A DNA stretch of 64,000 nucleotides from Torymus aiolomorphi (GCA_036365515.1 CM070873.1:193625104-193689103); one strand, 5' to 3'. Positions 20,856 through 33,829 are shown, counted from the stretch's first letter. A program made the numbers and translations. The notes: a model not told the origin generated them from the sequence alone.

Positions 20856-22277
20856 TACCATGAAGAGTACGCTGATGAGCATCCTGAATAATCAACGTGA
20901 AGTGAAGTGACACTTAGCAGGTAAAATAAGAGGATGCTTAGCATCTTCTTCGAGAAGAGAGTGCGCCAATCGACCGCCCACCCTGAGCAAGTGATTTTGT
21001 ATCATGGGATTTAGAGATAAGAGTGTGCTTTTAGACGAAAGTTTTCCTGCTCTAGATAGTTGTTGAAATTCAGACTTAAAATAAGCTGTCTGAATTAAGT
21101 GGATCAAACAAAGTTTGGTGTTTACAATCTCACTAGCACTAACCTCTTCAGAAGTCGGAGTGTGATGGCGTAGTAGAGATTGAAGAACAGAAAGAGGACT
21201 AACGCCTAAATTTGTCGACGTCGTACGCTCTAATTTCGAGCTGACTTGATTAATGAATCGAAAGCAATACGAAGCCATACGTAGCAACTTATCTAATGAT
21301 GAGTACTTATTAATAAGACTCCAAATTTCTGGAGTATTCTCAACAGAGTTTGGAGTATTTTTACTAGCGACTAGAGTGTAACTGGGTTGAAGATTGAGGC
21401 TATTAACAGTAAAATTGAGTTCATCATGATTCCTCGACCAAAGTTCAGGGCTATCAGATAGCCATGAGGGACCTTTCCACCATAAGCTATGCGAAGCTAG
21501 TTTAGAAGGCCCAATACCTCGCGATATGACATCAGCAGGGTTATCAGCTGACCGCACATGATGCCAATATGCGTTAGGTAATAGAGTATGAACTTCTGAG
21601 CATCTATTAGTTACGGACACACCCCATCTAGATGGATGATCTTTCAACTAAAAGAGTACGTCTGCAGAGTCAGACCATAAATGAATACTTTCGATTTTAA
21701 TTGGGAATGACTCGATGAAGCAGTGAGTCAGTTGAACGAGTAGCAACACCGCACAAAGCTCTAAGCGAGGTATGCTTGACGTTTTAAGTGGAGCTACTCG
21801 GGTTTTGGCCACTTGAAGTGTGACTAGAACATTTTGGTTTTGAATTAAGCGCAGATAGATTACTGCACCATACGCAAACTTGGAAGCATCTGCAAATCCG
21901 TGAACTTCAATTAATTCACATTGGAGAGTGTATCCACTCCAGCGAGGAATTTTGTTCTCAGAAATAGCGGGAAGATCATTCAACCAATTTTGCCAACGAA
22001 CAGAAATTTCATAAGGGAGCTCCTCGTCCCAACCAATCTTAACAATCCACAGAGCCTGCATAATAATTTTTGCAGTGATCACTACGGGAGCTAACCATCC
22101 CATGGGATCGAAGATATGAGCAATCCTTGAGAGAAATGAACGTTTGGTAAAGGGTAGTTCGAACGGGGTATCCTCAATGTGAAACCTAAAATGGTCCGTG
22201 TTAGGTTGCCAATCTATACCCAAAATTGGTACAGATGTTTCTGAGGCAAATAAAGTAATGGAATCTGCAGCTAACAT
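20856..22277 (-). pseudogene. BEL/Pao RNase H and integrase N-terminus remnant
   Basis: Two frames, 21648-22277 and 20892-21647, follow each other. The first has the post-RT/RNase H region typical of Pao (FDPMGWLAPV, then HGFADASKFAYGAVIY and PRLELCA). The second has the RNase H end (NPADVISRG) and the integrase-preceding LRVGGRL motif. A frameshift near 20895 precedes a further integrase piece (LIIQDAHQRTLHG) that ends at E0. The integrase catalytic core is absent. Confidence 0.8.
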
Positions 22278-23491
22278 GTTCGAGGGTAGATAAGAGAGAA
22301 CTTCAGTATTATTTGATGTCCATTTTCGAAGATTGAGATGACCTTGTTTAAAGAGTTGAATTAATTCATCTTGTTTCTCAAAGCTTCGTCAAATGAATGT
22401 GCCCCAGAAAGCACATTGTCAGAATACATCTCCGATCGTACAGCTTCAGCTGCAATTGGATAAGCCTTGCCATAGTCTTCAGCGAATTTCAAAAGATTTC
22501 ATATGGCTAGAAATGGCGAACAGGCCAAACCATACGTCACTGTGGTCAATCGATAGGTTTGAATGGGCTCACTCTTGTCAAAACGCCATAGAATCGACTG
22601 ATAGGGTTGATCAACTTGTTCGACACCAATCTGTCGGAACATTTTCTCCACGTCAGCTGAAAGAGCGATCTTATACCTACGTCAGGATTCTGAAGAAGAT
22701 TGGATCCAACGTGTAGAAGATCGTTGACCGAGACACCTGATTTTGCTTTACTCGAACCATTAAATACAGTACGTAACTTAGTAGTAGTACTTGTTTCTTT
22801 CCACACACCATGGTGAGATAAGAAGGCTTGAGGGGTGTTAGGTAACGAATCAAGGTTTGCGAGTGACATATGACCTAGGTCAATGTACTCTCTCATGAAT
22901 TCTGTGTAGCCTAATTTCAATTTTTCGTCCTTAGCGAAGTTTGCTTCGAGACGATTGAGTGCGCGTAATGCGGCAGAATGAGAGCTCTCGAGATGAGCAG
23001 ACGTCAACTGGTCTCGATTTTTCCAGGGTAGACTTACTATATATTGCCCTGTTTCATCTTGAAGAGTAGTTTTTTTGATAAATTTCCTCGCAGGCTTGTT
23101 TGTCAGGCGAGCAAGATTGTTTGTCGACAGGTATTTCCTCCGCCCTCCAAAAATCTTGTACGAGCTCCAAAAGTTTGGCTTCATGCTCGCAGCTGTTCGA
23201 ACAATGAAGAGATATTGATTCTAGCCCTATTTCTGAAGTTGAAGAAGAGAGATTACCTGTCAAGAGCCATCCAAGTTTGGAACTAAGTGCTATCGGCTGA
23301 AGACTTTGGCCCTTAACTATTTGATTTTCAATGATTTGCGCATAAACGCTAGCACCGAGTAGAATATCGATACGTGAAGGTTCGAGATACTTGGGGTCTG
23401 CTAGTTGCAGCCCTCTTAAGTATTCGAAATTTGTATTACCCCCTACGACGAGAGGCTTATACGACGAGGGTTTTGGCAAAACTATAGTCAA
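22278..23491 (-). pseudogene. BEL/Pao protease end and reverse transcriptase remnant
   Basis: The frame 23054-23491 holds the end of the Pao peptidase region (IDILLGASVYAQI, SKLGWLLTG) and the FW motif that opens RT. The frame 22546-23184 holds the fingers (HHGVWK, LRTVFNGSSK, NDLLHVGSNL). The palm continues in another frame at 22390-22680. Where Pao elements have Y-x-D-D, the motif here reads YSDN, so the second catalytic aspartate is lost. It cannot be an active polymerase. Confidence 0.8.
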
Positions 23492-23507
23492 CCTTTAGAG
23501 AGAAGGT

Positions 23508-24784
23508 TTAATCAAAATGAGGCTGTATAGAAAGACAAGCTACCTTAGAAGATACAGCAGCTGTCTTTTCACCTATACCTTGAATGTGCGTATGACTGGT
23601 TCTACAATCTAATGAGAGCAAGTTACACAAGGCTTGTGTAACAAGTGAGATTTGAGATCCGGGGTCGATGAGCGCACGAACTAGAATTTTGGTTCCGTTA
23701 GGACCAAGGGCGTTAACCCTAGCGGTAGCTAAAAGTACTCCAGTACTTTTAGTACTTACTCCACTATTAAGGGAGACTGACTGTGATGCAAGTTGAAAGT
23801 CATTGGAAACGACAACGTTGCTACAGTTTGGCTTGGTGGTGCTGGACACTGAGTCAATCTGATCAGTCTGCGGTGAACTGATTACATGATTGCTGTCAGT
23901 GTGCACCAAAGTGTGATGCTTAGCTTTACAAAGAATGCATCGGTACGTGGAAGTACAATTTTTAGCATAGTGCTTCCCTAAACAATTGAAACAAAGATTA
24001 GAAGATTTGATCAATTCCTTTCGCTCAGGAATCGTTTTATTGAGAATTCGTTCACATCTGTTCGTAAAATAAGATTGATTGCAAATCGAACATCTCTTTT
24101 TTGTTGTGTTCGAAGATGAAGTTTGATGTGAAAAAACCGACTGAGCATTGTCATGCTCTGGCTTACGTGATTTTGAATTAGATGTTGAAGACGATCTAGT
24201 GCCAGCTTCTATGGCCTCTAGAGTGAGGGTTTGACTTCGAAGAAAGGCTTGAAGTTGTTCCAATGTGGGTGGATCAACACTATCACCAAGATGTCTTTCC
24301 CATTCTTTACGAGTATTCAAATCAAGCTGCTTAAGCGAGAAATGTACCATCAGATCACTACCTAAAGAATCTGCTCTATTAAGGGATGTTAGACTAGCTA
24401 CAAGGTTGTAAAGTTCCCTGTAAATACGTTTAATTTCCGAAGAAGAGTCTGTCTTCATGGGTTTGACTGAAAAAATTTCTGAAATATGAGAGCCAACAAT
24501 ACGACGTTGATTTTCATAAAATTCGATTAAAGCTGTCCAGGCTCATTCATAATTATCACCCGCAATGGGCAGAGATTTAATTTTCTCAAGTGCGTCACCT
24601 GTAAGGTGAGTGCGAAGATAATGCAATTTCAAGACAGGTGTTAAATCTTCGCGTCGATGAATGACTGAACGAAAGACATCCCTAAAATTTTTCCAATCCG
24701 AGAATTTGCCAGAAAATTTGGGTAGATCTATCTTAGGTAGCGATTGAAACGCAACCTTATTGGCTTGAGGGAGGCTTGGCGGCG
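23508..24784 (-). pseudogene. BEL/Pao gag C-terminal half with zinc knuckles and protease start
   Basis: From 24784 the sequence encodes the conserved Pao gag core (LPKIDLPKFSG, KLHYLRTHLTG). A TGA at 24543-24545 breaks it, and the frame then runs open from 24458. Cys/His motifs include C-S-I-C, C-F-N-C-x4-H-x4-C and C-I-L-C-x3-H-H. The start of the aspartic protease appears as LIDPGSQISLV, with DPGS where DSGS is more usual. The N-terminal part of the same gag lies beyond the E8 insertion. Confidence 0.8.
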
Positions 24785-27765
24785 CACAGTAGCCCGAACT
24801 GGAAAATTTTGTGTCAAAATCGTAGAACTTCGCGAAAAAAATTTTTAGCGACTTAAAAATTTAGCAACTTACAGATGAGCTTGTGTACAATTGAGGAAAA
24901 TTATTAGATAAAGAAAAAAAATTGCTGAGATATTTGAATCGAATGTATAGCATTCGAAAGAGCAAAATACCTATATTTTCTAAAAAAAGAAATTTCTCTA
25001 GCTATCACGGTTCTTTTGTTATTAACAAAAATGTGTTTTTTTTTCTTAAAAAGCTTACAACTCCTAAACTAAACGGTCAATTTTCTTGAAAAAAATTATG
25101 ATAATGCAAAATATAAATAGCTATAATCTGTAAAAATTTGAATCCATTTTGTCGACTAGTTTTTGAGAAAAAAATTGAAATGTGAAAATAATGAGTTTTG
25201 TATGTACAACGATTACGGGAGTAAAATTGACTTAATCGCTTCAAAATTTCTTGTAGACGTAGATTTTGGATAGTTCTCGTCGAGTTCGTTGGACAAAATG
25301 ATTTGTCCATAAATTTCAGAGATATTTGAAGTTAAAATTTTTTTAACCTTTTTTTCAAATCGTAATTTCTCGAGAACGGCTCTATGTATCTGAGTCGGAT
25401 GGGAAGCATTCGAATAAGAATTAAAATACCTCTATTATCAAGAAAAATAATTTTTCTAGCTATCACGGTTCTTTTGTTATTAACAAAAACGTAAACATTA
25501 AAAATGAAAAAAATGAGTTTCGTATGTCCAACGATTACTGGAGTAAAATTGACTTAATTGTTTCAAAATTCCTTGTAGAGGTAGATTTTGAATAGTTTTC
25601 GTGCTGGGTTCTTTGAGTAAAATGATTCGTCCATAAATTTCAGAAATATTTGAGGTTAAGATTTTTTAAAATTTTTTTCCAAATCGTAATTTCTCGAGAA
25701 CGGCTTGATGAATCAGCTACAGATTTATAGACAATTTTGTGTGTGATATAGATATTATGTATGTGAATTTTTATCAAGATCGTACGATTACTTTTTGAGA
25801 TATTTGATATTCAAAATTTTCGTATTTTACAAAGTTATTTTCGTTGTTGCATGATAACTAGAGAAATTGTTATAATTTCTTTGAAATTTGGTGGTGATGT
25901 AGAGTATGTATGTTATGTATTATATATGTTCTTAAGGTAAAAAAATTCGCTCATCAATTTCAGAGATATTTAAGATTGAAACTATTTTAGCACTCTTTTC
26001 AAATCGTATTTTTTCGTGAACAGCTGTATATATACTAGAAAATGGAAATTCCGCGTGCTCGCGTGCGTGTTGTTTACTTGCTTTTATTTTTTTTATTTTT
26101 TATTAAAGTTAATTTACAGCGCGCTTTTCTCACCATACAAAATAAGGTATTAAATTTTAAAATTGGAATTAAAAATTAATTAAAGGAATCAGTAAATTAA
26201 GTTTGAGGAAGCTACATGCCAATGAATTGGCAGCGGTTTTTAAATTATGTGTGAAAAATAAATAAAATAATTGATTGTAATATTATCGTCAAAACCTTTA
26301 AAAATTCCTAAATAACCTTTACTTCAAATTATATTTTCTTTGTGAAATTTCACACATAGGGTACGTGTATCTAGTAGTATGCTGTCCGTATTTGTGTGCT
26401 TTTTCTGCAATTTCCGATCTAAAAAAAAGGTTCTAACCTTAAAATTAAAAAATGTCTATTACAAATCAAAAGCAGGTACACAACACGCGTGCATAGCGCA
26501 TAGCGCATGTCATTTCCATTTTCTAGTATACATAAATGCGTTCCCGAATAATTACGATTTTGAAAGAGGGCTAAAATAGTTTTAACCTCAAATATATCTG
26601 AAATTCATAAACGAATTCTTTTACCCTAAGAACTCTTCTAATAAATAATATACAAACTCTACATCTCCACCAAATATCAAAGAAATTAAAATAATTTTAA
26701 TGTAGTTTTATTGTGCGACAACAAAGAAAGTCATTTTCAAAAATACTAAAATTTTAAATATCAAAAATCTCAAAAAATAACCATATAATCTGAATGAAAT
26801 TTCACACAGGTATTGCCTATATTGCATACAAAATAGTCTATAAATTTCAAGCTGATACATGAAGTCGTCATTGAGAAATTACGATTTTGAAAAAAACTGT
26901 AAAAGAATGTTAACCTTAAATATCTCTAAAAATCATGAGACAATTGTTTTACCTAAAGGACTTATACGATAATATATAGACTCTACATCTCCACAAAATT
27001 TCAACAGGATTAAACCAATTTTTGTTTTCTCTAGTTATCATGCGACAAAGAAAATACCTTTGTAAAATACGAAAATTTTGAAAATCAAATATTTCAAAAT
27101 GAAATTCGCACACATATTGTATATATCACATGCATAATTGTCTATAAATTTGGAGCTGATACATGGAGCCGTTCTTGAGAAATTACGATTTGAAAAAAAG
27201 GTTAAAAAAATTTTAACCTCAAATATTTCTGAAATTTCTGGACTAATCATTTTGCCCAAAGAACTCGACCGAGAACTATCAAAAATCGACCCCTACAAGG
27301 AATTTCAAAGCGATTAAGTAAATTTTACTCCCGTAATCGTTGTACATACAAAACTCATTTTTTTCACATTTCAATTTTTTTCTCAAAAACTAGTCGACAA
27401 AATGGATTCAAATTTTTACAGATTATAGCTATTTATATTTTGCATTATCATAATTTTTTTCAAGAAAATTGACCGTTTAGTTTAGGAGTTGTAAGCTTTT
27501 TAAGAAAAAAAAACACGTTTTTGTTAATAACAAAAGAACCGTGATAGCTAGAGAAATTTTTTTTTTAGAAAATATAGGTATTTTAATGCTCTTCGAATGC
27601 TATACATTCGATTCAAATATCTCAGCAATTTTTTTTCTTTATCTAATAATTTTCCTCCATTGTACACAAGCTCATCTGTAAGTTGCTAAATTTTTAAGTT
27701 GCTAAAAATTTTTTTCGCGAAGTTCTACGATTTTGACACAAAATTTTCCAGTTCTGCCTACTGTG
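24785..27765. mobile_element. E8: 3-kb palindromic TIR element inside BEL gag
   Basis: The ends are inverted: CACAGTAG...GAACTGGAAAATTTTG at the left and its complement at 27765, with TIRs extending at least 540 bp (24990-25290 matches 27290-27560 inverted). The symmetry continues inward with repeated roughly 330-bp blocks in opposite orientations, as far as TATACTAGAAAATGGAAAT near 26034 and its complement near 26505-26530. No transposase is present. I could not define a target duplication. Confidence 0.75.
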
Positions 27766-28104
27766 CAGCGCTAGGGCGGCAGTAGACGTAGAAGGGCCTT
27801 GATCAACATTTCTCGTTCTACAGGCTTTTAAAAAATCCAGAAAATCACCTCTTCGGTCGTAAAAGCTATCCTCAACCAGATCACAGAGTTTAGATGTAAA
27901 ATAGGTATGGGTTGTATCAAGATCCTCAATCTGCACGAGTTTCTCGTGATTTGAACGAAAAGTCGCATAATTTGTTTCCAGTCCGGTTAGACACGATTCC
28001 GCATAACCCTCAGTCATGTTATCTTTACCCTTAGATTTGAAATTTTTAAAGGAATTTGCAATTTTAACTTGGAGTGCCGTCTGCTTAGCATGAAACGCCT
28101 CCAT
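27766..28104 (-). pseudogene. BEL/Pao gag N-terminus
   Basis: It opens with an ATG and encodes about 110 residues of the helical N-terminal gag region typical of Pao elements. The coding then runs into E8, where the frame ends at 27694. The continuation of the gag is at 24784. Confidence 0.7.
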
Positions 28105-29386
28105 TTTGAGATCAAGTTAATTTAGACTAGTAGCAAATTTGATTATTTAACCTAAGTATTGCTTGAACTATGTTTACCCACTCGAAGTAGAATAACCATA
28201 AGTGAAAATTGTTACAATTAAGTCTTAACCTAAGTTATAATACTTATGCGAGTATGAACGGGACGATGCGCTTGTAGATGCAACGTTGATAGCGTCTGAT
28301 AACGTTTCCTCGATGAATCAGCTGATGATCCACAATGTTGACTGCTTAAAAAGATGAAACTGCAGCTTTGAATTCAGCAACCCGTGCAGGAGTGAATCCG
28401 GGGTGTAGATCAGCAGTCGAAGTTGAGATCGAGATGTTGTATCAGCAGGCAGCAATAAACTGCAAGGTCCAATAATATAAGTATTTGTTAAGGCGAAGAT
28501 TGCATTCAATTTTCTCAAGAGTTGCTAAATATTGCAATTAAATTTATAACAAACTAAAATCAATTAATTTGTACTAATCTCAAATTTAATTTTAATTAAA
28601 TTAACATTGACTGAATTCAATAAATTTTCATTAAAAGAGAAGATGCACTAGTTTGACTAGACGATAGTTGCAAGTTTTACTATAAACAAATTAGGACGAT
28701 ACGTGTGTCCAAGTATTAGGACAATAGATGTATCAGTTCGCTTCCTATGGTAGTCCTTGGATGGACTGGTGTAGACCCCGTAGCGCAAGCTGCACGCGGG
28801 TACTCTGTGTCTTGACTGGTGTGAGCCCCGTAGCGTGTACGCTCCACGCGGGTGGTCCGTGAATTGAGAGGCGTGAACCCCTTTTCGAATCGTTGCAATA
28901 GCCCCAACGATTAAATGATCGTCGTACGATCGCGATGATTCTAGAACTGGCTTAACCGTGGTTCTGATGAGAAAGTTGCCACTTATTGCTTTGAGTACGA
29001 CAAGATGGCTGCCGATCACCGTACGAACGCGGTGATTCTACAGCTGGATTTACAGCGCACGCTCTTGGCGACGTCTTGGAGTCGATAACAACGCACACTC
29101 CAAGGCGTTATCAGAAATGGGGAAAATAGCAATTGAATGTGCTATTTCCCCTAGGAAGTCTTAGAGATTGGCTTCCCAGTGCGCGCGACGATGAAACAAA
29201 CGAGAGAGAGACAGCAACGTACGCGCGCAGTCGGCATGCGTAAGCATGCGACTGTATCGGTACTCACGACCATGAACACTTTGATGCGTACCTGCAGAAG
29301 AGAAGACTAGCCCTACGCCACTCGAGAGTAGACGTAGGGCATAGTAGAAAGGGTTCTCCTCGCTGTGGCCATGGCGATGCTCCTAC
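28105..29386 (-). other. Leader of the BEL/Pao element
   Basis: This is a 1.3-kb region between primer site and gag without a supported ORF. An imperfect tandem repeat of about 57 bp lies at 28765-28875 (GACTGGTGTGAGCCCCGTAG and a variant). Confidence 0.5.
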
Positions 29387-29387
29387 G

Positions 29388-29406
29388 ATCCGGCTTGAAG
29401 GACCAA
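29388..29406 (-). promoter_or_regulatory. Primer-binding site of the BEL/Pao element
   Basis: On the minus strand TTGGTCCTTCAAGCCGG follows the LTR. This phrase is familiar from the primer-site region of BEL/Pao elements. Confidence 0.6.
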
Positions 29407-29620
29407 ATGTTTTGAATGTAGTTGAATGGGATCGTGGACTGAGAGGTTCTTTAAATAAATAAATAACTTCCGTGTGGAGATTAAATGTAGTTTTATTGTG
29501 GTCGACTCCGTCGTGCCTCAGTTAGCGTACAAAATGTTGCTGTCTCTCTGCCGTCGCGTGCTTGCCGTGCTCTCCGTGCTCTCCGAGCTTTCCGTGCTTT
29601 CCGTAGGTGATGAATCCTCA
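29407..29620 (-). repeat. Partial 5' LTR of the BEL/Pao element
   Basis: The inner edge reads TGTTTTGAATG on the plus strand (CA-ending on the element strand). It runs to the junction with the minisatellite element at about 29621, where it is cut. No partner LTR is present in the window. Confidence 0.55.
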
Positions 29621-29621
29621 A

Positions 29622-30922
29622 CACTATTGTTAGAAATATAATTTTGATTAAATGAAATATTTACTTGTTTTGATAGCGGAAACTTGAAAATAAAAATTAT
29701 TTTTGTATTGAAAAACCCCGTTCTTTGCTATAAAGGAAATTTTTCCAAATGATAGAAAATTTCTTTAAATCATGAAATCGGAGTTTCTATTGTAAGAAAT
29801 ATAATTTTGATTCAAAGAAATATTTTGTTGTTTTTATCATGGGAACTTTAAAATAAAATAATATTTCTTCTATTGAAAAAGACAGTTTCTTGCCGTAAAG
29901 AAATATTTTTCTAAATGAAAGAATTTTTCTTCAAACCATGAAATCGGAGTCTCTTTTGTAAGAAATATAATTTTGATTGAATGAAATATTTTTTTATTTT
30001 GATCACGGGAACTTTAAAATAAAAAAATATTTCTTCTATTGAAAAAGACGGTTTCTTGCCGTAAAGAAATATTTTTCTAAATGAAAGAATTTTTCTTCAA
30101 ACCATGAAATCGGAGTCTCTATTGTAAGAAATATAATTTTGATTGAATGAAATATTTTTTTGTTTCGATCACAGGAACTTTAAAATAAAAAAATATTTCT
30201 TCTATTGAAAAAGACGGTTTCTTGCCGTAAAGAAATATTTTTCTAAATGAAAGAATTTTTCTTCAAACCATGAAATCGGAGTCTCTATTTTAAGAAATAT
30301 AATTTTGATTGAATGAAATATTTTTATTTTGTTATTACGGGAACTTTAAGATAAAAAAATATTTCTTCTATTGAAAAGGACGGTTTCTTGCCGTAAAGAA
30401 ATATTTTTCTAAATGAAAGAATTTTTCTTCAAACCATGAAATCGGAGTCTCTTTTGTAGGAAATATAATTTTGATTGAATGAAATATTTTTTTATTTTGA
30501 TCACGGGAACTTTAAAATAAAAAAATATTTCTTCTATTGAAAAAGACGGTTTCTTGCCGTAAAGAAATATTTTTCTAAATGAAAGAAATTTTCTTCAAAG
30601 CATGAAATCGGAGTCTCTATTTTAAGAAATATAATGTTGATTCAATGAAATATTTTTTTGTTTGTTATTACGGGAACTTTAAAATAAAAAAATATTTCTT
30701 TTATTTAAAAAAACGGTTTCTTGCCATAAAGAAATACTTCTTTCAATGTAAGGCATATAATGCCAAGCTAACGCAATATTTTATTCATATAAAGAAATAT
30801 TACTTTCATTTAAAGAAATATTATCATTCATTCAAAGAAATATTTGACCGATTGCCCGCAATGACACGATTTCTTTGATTAAAAGAAATTTGCTTTATTT
30901 CTAAGAAATATTTTTCTCAGTG
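29622..30922. mobile_element. E7: element built of a 166-bp minisatellite
   Basis: The right end is AAATATTTTTCTCAGTG followed by TA, a CACTGA-type terminus. The left end (CACTATTGTTAGAAAT at 29622) matches only loosely. The interior is mainly seven tandem units. It separates the BEL LTR from the copia reverse transcriptase remnant. It is non-coding. Confidence 0.6.
29632..30790. repeat. Minisatellite, period 166 bp, 7 units
   Basis: The phrase AGAAATATAATTTTGATT (last variants slightly changed) recurs at 29632, 29795, 29961, 30127, 30293, 30459 and 30625, i.e. spacing 163 then 166 bp five times. Units also share GAAATCGGAGTCTCT and CGGTTTCTTGCCGTAAAG. Identity between neighbours is high, so the array is recent or homogenised. 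Confidence 0.9.
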
Positions 30923-30959
30923 TAGGCTCCTTAACTTTTCAAATCTCACTCTGCCCCTT

Positions 30960-31274
30960 TTTACAACAAATTAGCAAATCATCTACAAATATAATTAAAT
31001 AAATAATCTCATCTCTTACTCTCAACGTATACAAACAATAATCATGTTCGCTTCTTATAAATCATAATGATCTTATGGATAACTATCGAGACACTCATAC
31101 CAAGCTCTCGGGCTTTCTCGCAAACCATACAATACTTTATTTAATATACACATTTTCAGCTTTCTTAGTATAAATCCACTTTAAATCTAATACCTTTTCA
31201 TTCTTAGGTTTTTCAACTAACTGCCAAGTTTGATTTTTCTTTAAACTATTCATTTCTTTGTCCATAGCATCTAA
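30960..31274 (-). pseudogene. Copia reverse transcriptase remnants
   Basis: Short pieces in shifting frames match copia RT landmarks: MNSLKKNQTWQLVEKPK, then YGLRESPRAWYE, then the catalytic FVDDLLI. The region between the first two is deleted, and the rest of RT and RNase H are missing to the left, where E7 begins. Confidence 0.7.
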
Positions 31275-32003
31275 TCAAAAACTAGACTCATCACATTTAA
31301 TAGCCTTATCAAAATTTTCAGAACTATCTGCACTGCAATAACTTACATAAATACAACCACTATATACAAAGTTATCATCAAATCTACTAGGCTTCTTAAT
31401 ACTTCTTTGTGACCTTCTTAAATCAGGTACATTTAAATTCACTTTCTCAAAATTTACCTTTTCTTTATTATTTACATTTTCACCCTGATAAAAACTTTCA
31501 TTTAAATTTTCAATCTCATTTTCTTTATTGTTTACATTATCAATCTTTTCCTTTTCAAAATTTGCATTTAAATCCTCATTTTCAAAAACATTATCAGTTA
31601 AGCCAATGCACTTTATATCTTCCTCAACTACATCGACATGTCTTGCTACAATAACTCTATTGTTTATCAAAACTCTATACCCTGTTACATCATAACCTAT
31701 CAGAATTCCTAAATCAGTCTTTCTATCCCATTTTGAACTTCTTTTACTTTCAGGTACTCTAACAAATACTTTACTTCCGTATAATTTCAAATATTTTACA
31801 TCAGGCTTTTCATTAAAAAATATCTCATAAGGAGATTTCTTTCTTTCTAACGTGTTTGCTATTGCCCTGTTCTTTAAATATGCTGCTACACATAGTACTT
31901 CTGGCCAATACCTTTTTTCTATATTAGATTCGGCTAATAAGCATCTTGCACTCTCCATTATCGTCCTATTGTACCTTTCAGCGGTACCGTTTAACTCATG
32001 CAC
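31275..32003 (-). pseudogene. Copia integrase C-terminal half and linker
   Basis: It begins with the third catalytic residue region (HELNGTAERYNRTI), followed by the copia motifs YWPEVLCVAAYLKNR, SPYEIFFNEKP and LIGYD. A low-complexity N/E/K-rich linker and the DLRRSQRSIKKPSRF motif that precedes RT follow. It is out of frame with the upstream part. Confidence 0.8.
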
Positions 32004-33829
32004 ATAAGGTGGACATGGTTCTATACCTCAATTTCCTTTTGTCTAAATAATCTATACATATCTCTATTCAAATATTCAGTGCCATTATCGCACCTTAGTT
32101 TCTTTATTTTCTTTCCAGTCTTATTTTCAACAAAATTTATATACTCCTCAAATTTATCATATACCTCACCTTTTTACTTTATCGGATAAATTCTACCTAC
32201 TTTACTATAATCATCAACAAAAGTAAGAAAATATTTTTCCCCTTTATAACCTTCTGAATGTGGCCCATTTAAATCTGTATGTACTATTTCTAAAATATCA
32301 TTTGCTCTTTTTCTGTTATTTACAAAAGGAATGTTGTGCATTTTATTTTTAATATACGTAGCACACTTAAAATAATCTGACTCTATCTCATTAGGCAAAC
32401 CTTCCAATATATGATTTTTACACATAGTACTTAAGTAATTAAAATTAACGTACCCCAATGTTCTATGCCACTTTTCTTTTAAAGTCATTTTTTCATTTTT
32501 AAGTGTCAAATTAGATTCTTTATTTCTTTCAATAAAACTGGTCATTTTATAGATTCTATCCTTTTTCCAAGCTATAGCTACTAATTTGTTATTTCTATTA
32601 TAGATTTTAGAATTATCTCCGATAGATACTACTTTATAATTATCCGTCACTTTTGCGAAACTTATTAAATTTCTATCCATATCTTTCACTTCAAATACAT
32701 TTTTCAATTCAATTTCTATCATATCATTAAACGTTTTAAATTTATTATTTACATGACCGACTTTTGTTGCTTTCAAAATTCTACCATCGCCTACTTTAAC
32801 ATTAATCGGCTCTTTCAATATAATCGCGTCACTAAAATAATTTTCGTTATTTATGACATGATCTGTACAACCGCTATCTAAAATCCACTCTATTTTGTTT
32901 TCATTTACATTACCGTATTCTGTATTCGCAGACCTTATTTCTACTGAACTGCTAAACGCTTCCTTATTCTCAGCGCTCTGATAACCTCCGTTGTTGTTAT
33001 CACTGCCTCGCGCGCCTCGGCCGCGTTGTCTGTAGCCGCTCCTTCCACGCCGGTTTGAACTTGATCCTCGCTGTTGACTGGCTCCTCGTCCGCTAGCGCC
33101 TCCTCGCTGCTGCGTGTTATAGCCTCTGCCGCCTCCTCGGTGCGGCGTCCCTTGATTCCACGAATTGTTTTTCGTTGGGCAGTCGTACTGAATATTCCCC
33201 TGTCCTCCGCAACTATAGCATCTTTTCTTATCTTGCTTTTTCTCAAACACAAATGCATTTGTCTTTGCACTTTCACTGACACTGTTTCCGTTTAATTCTG
33301 CCATCTTAATTTTGTTCTTAACATATTCTACAGTTTGTTCCTCTTCTTTTAGTACATCGATTAAGTCGCTAATGTGACTCATCGAATCCGGTAATGTTTT
33401 TAACATGTAGTTCATTTTTTCTTTCTCCGTCACATTTGCACGAGCTTCTTTCAATTCGTTCACTGATTTTTCAAATTCGTTAAAAAATTTCATCGAGTTA
33501 CTAAAATCTTTCAATTTCATCTTTCCCAATTTATTTCTGCAAATTATTTGTAGAGCTGTCGATTCTTTTAAATACGTACTATCAAATTTTCTCATAATAT
33601 CAAACGCCGTTTCTTTGTCACTTATCAATTCCATTTGTTTGTTTGAAATTGCACTATATATATAATTTATAGCTTGCACGTCTTTTTCGTCCCAATCAAG
33701 TTCATCCGTTTCCACTTTTGCACGTGTAACTACAATATCACACTTTTTCATCTTTAAATACATCATTATGCGTTTCTTCCAACTGCTGTACTCTTGTCCA
33801 TCAAAAATCAGTATTTTTACTTGTTGCAT
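32004..33829 (-). pseudogene. Copia gag, protease and integrase N-terminal half
   Basis: The frame 32174-33829 has an ATG and 551 codons: a copia gag domain, a zinc knuckle at about residue 200, an RG-rich nucleic-acid-binding stretch, protease D-S-G-C-T-D-H, and the pre-integrase HRTLGYVN zinc region. The first integrase aspartate is in VHTDLNGP. A TAA then stops the frame after YPIK, but coding continues to the second aspartate (CDNGTEY) before a further break near 32030. The knuckle reads C-x2-C-x4-N-x4-C: its histidine is replaced by asparagine, so RNA packaging is probably impaired. Confidence 0.85.

Larger units (their letters stand above)
20856..29620 (-). mobile_element. BEL/Pao retrotransposon, decayed and split
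   Basis: On the minus strand: part of the 5' LTR (29407-29620), primer site, a 1.3-kb leader, gag, protease, reverse transcriptase, RNase H and the start of integrase. The integrase core and 3' LTR are missing because E0 inserted at 20855. E8 (24785-27765) splits gag. Several stops and frameshifts interrupt the rest, so it is an old dead copy. Confidence 0.85.
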
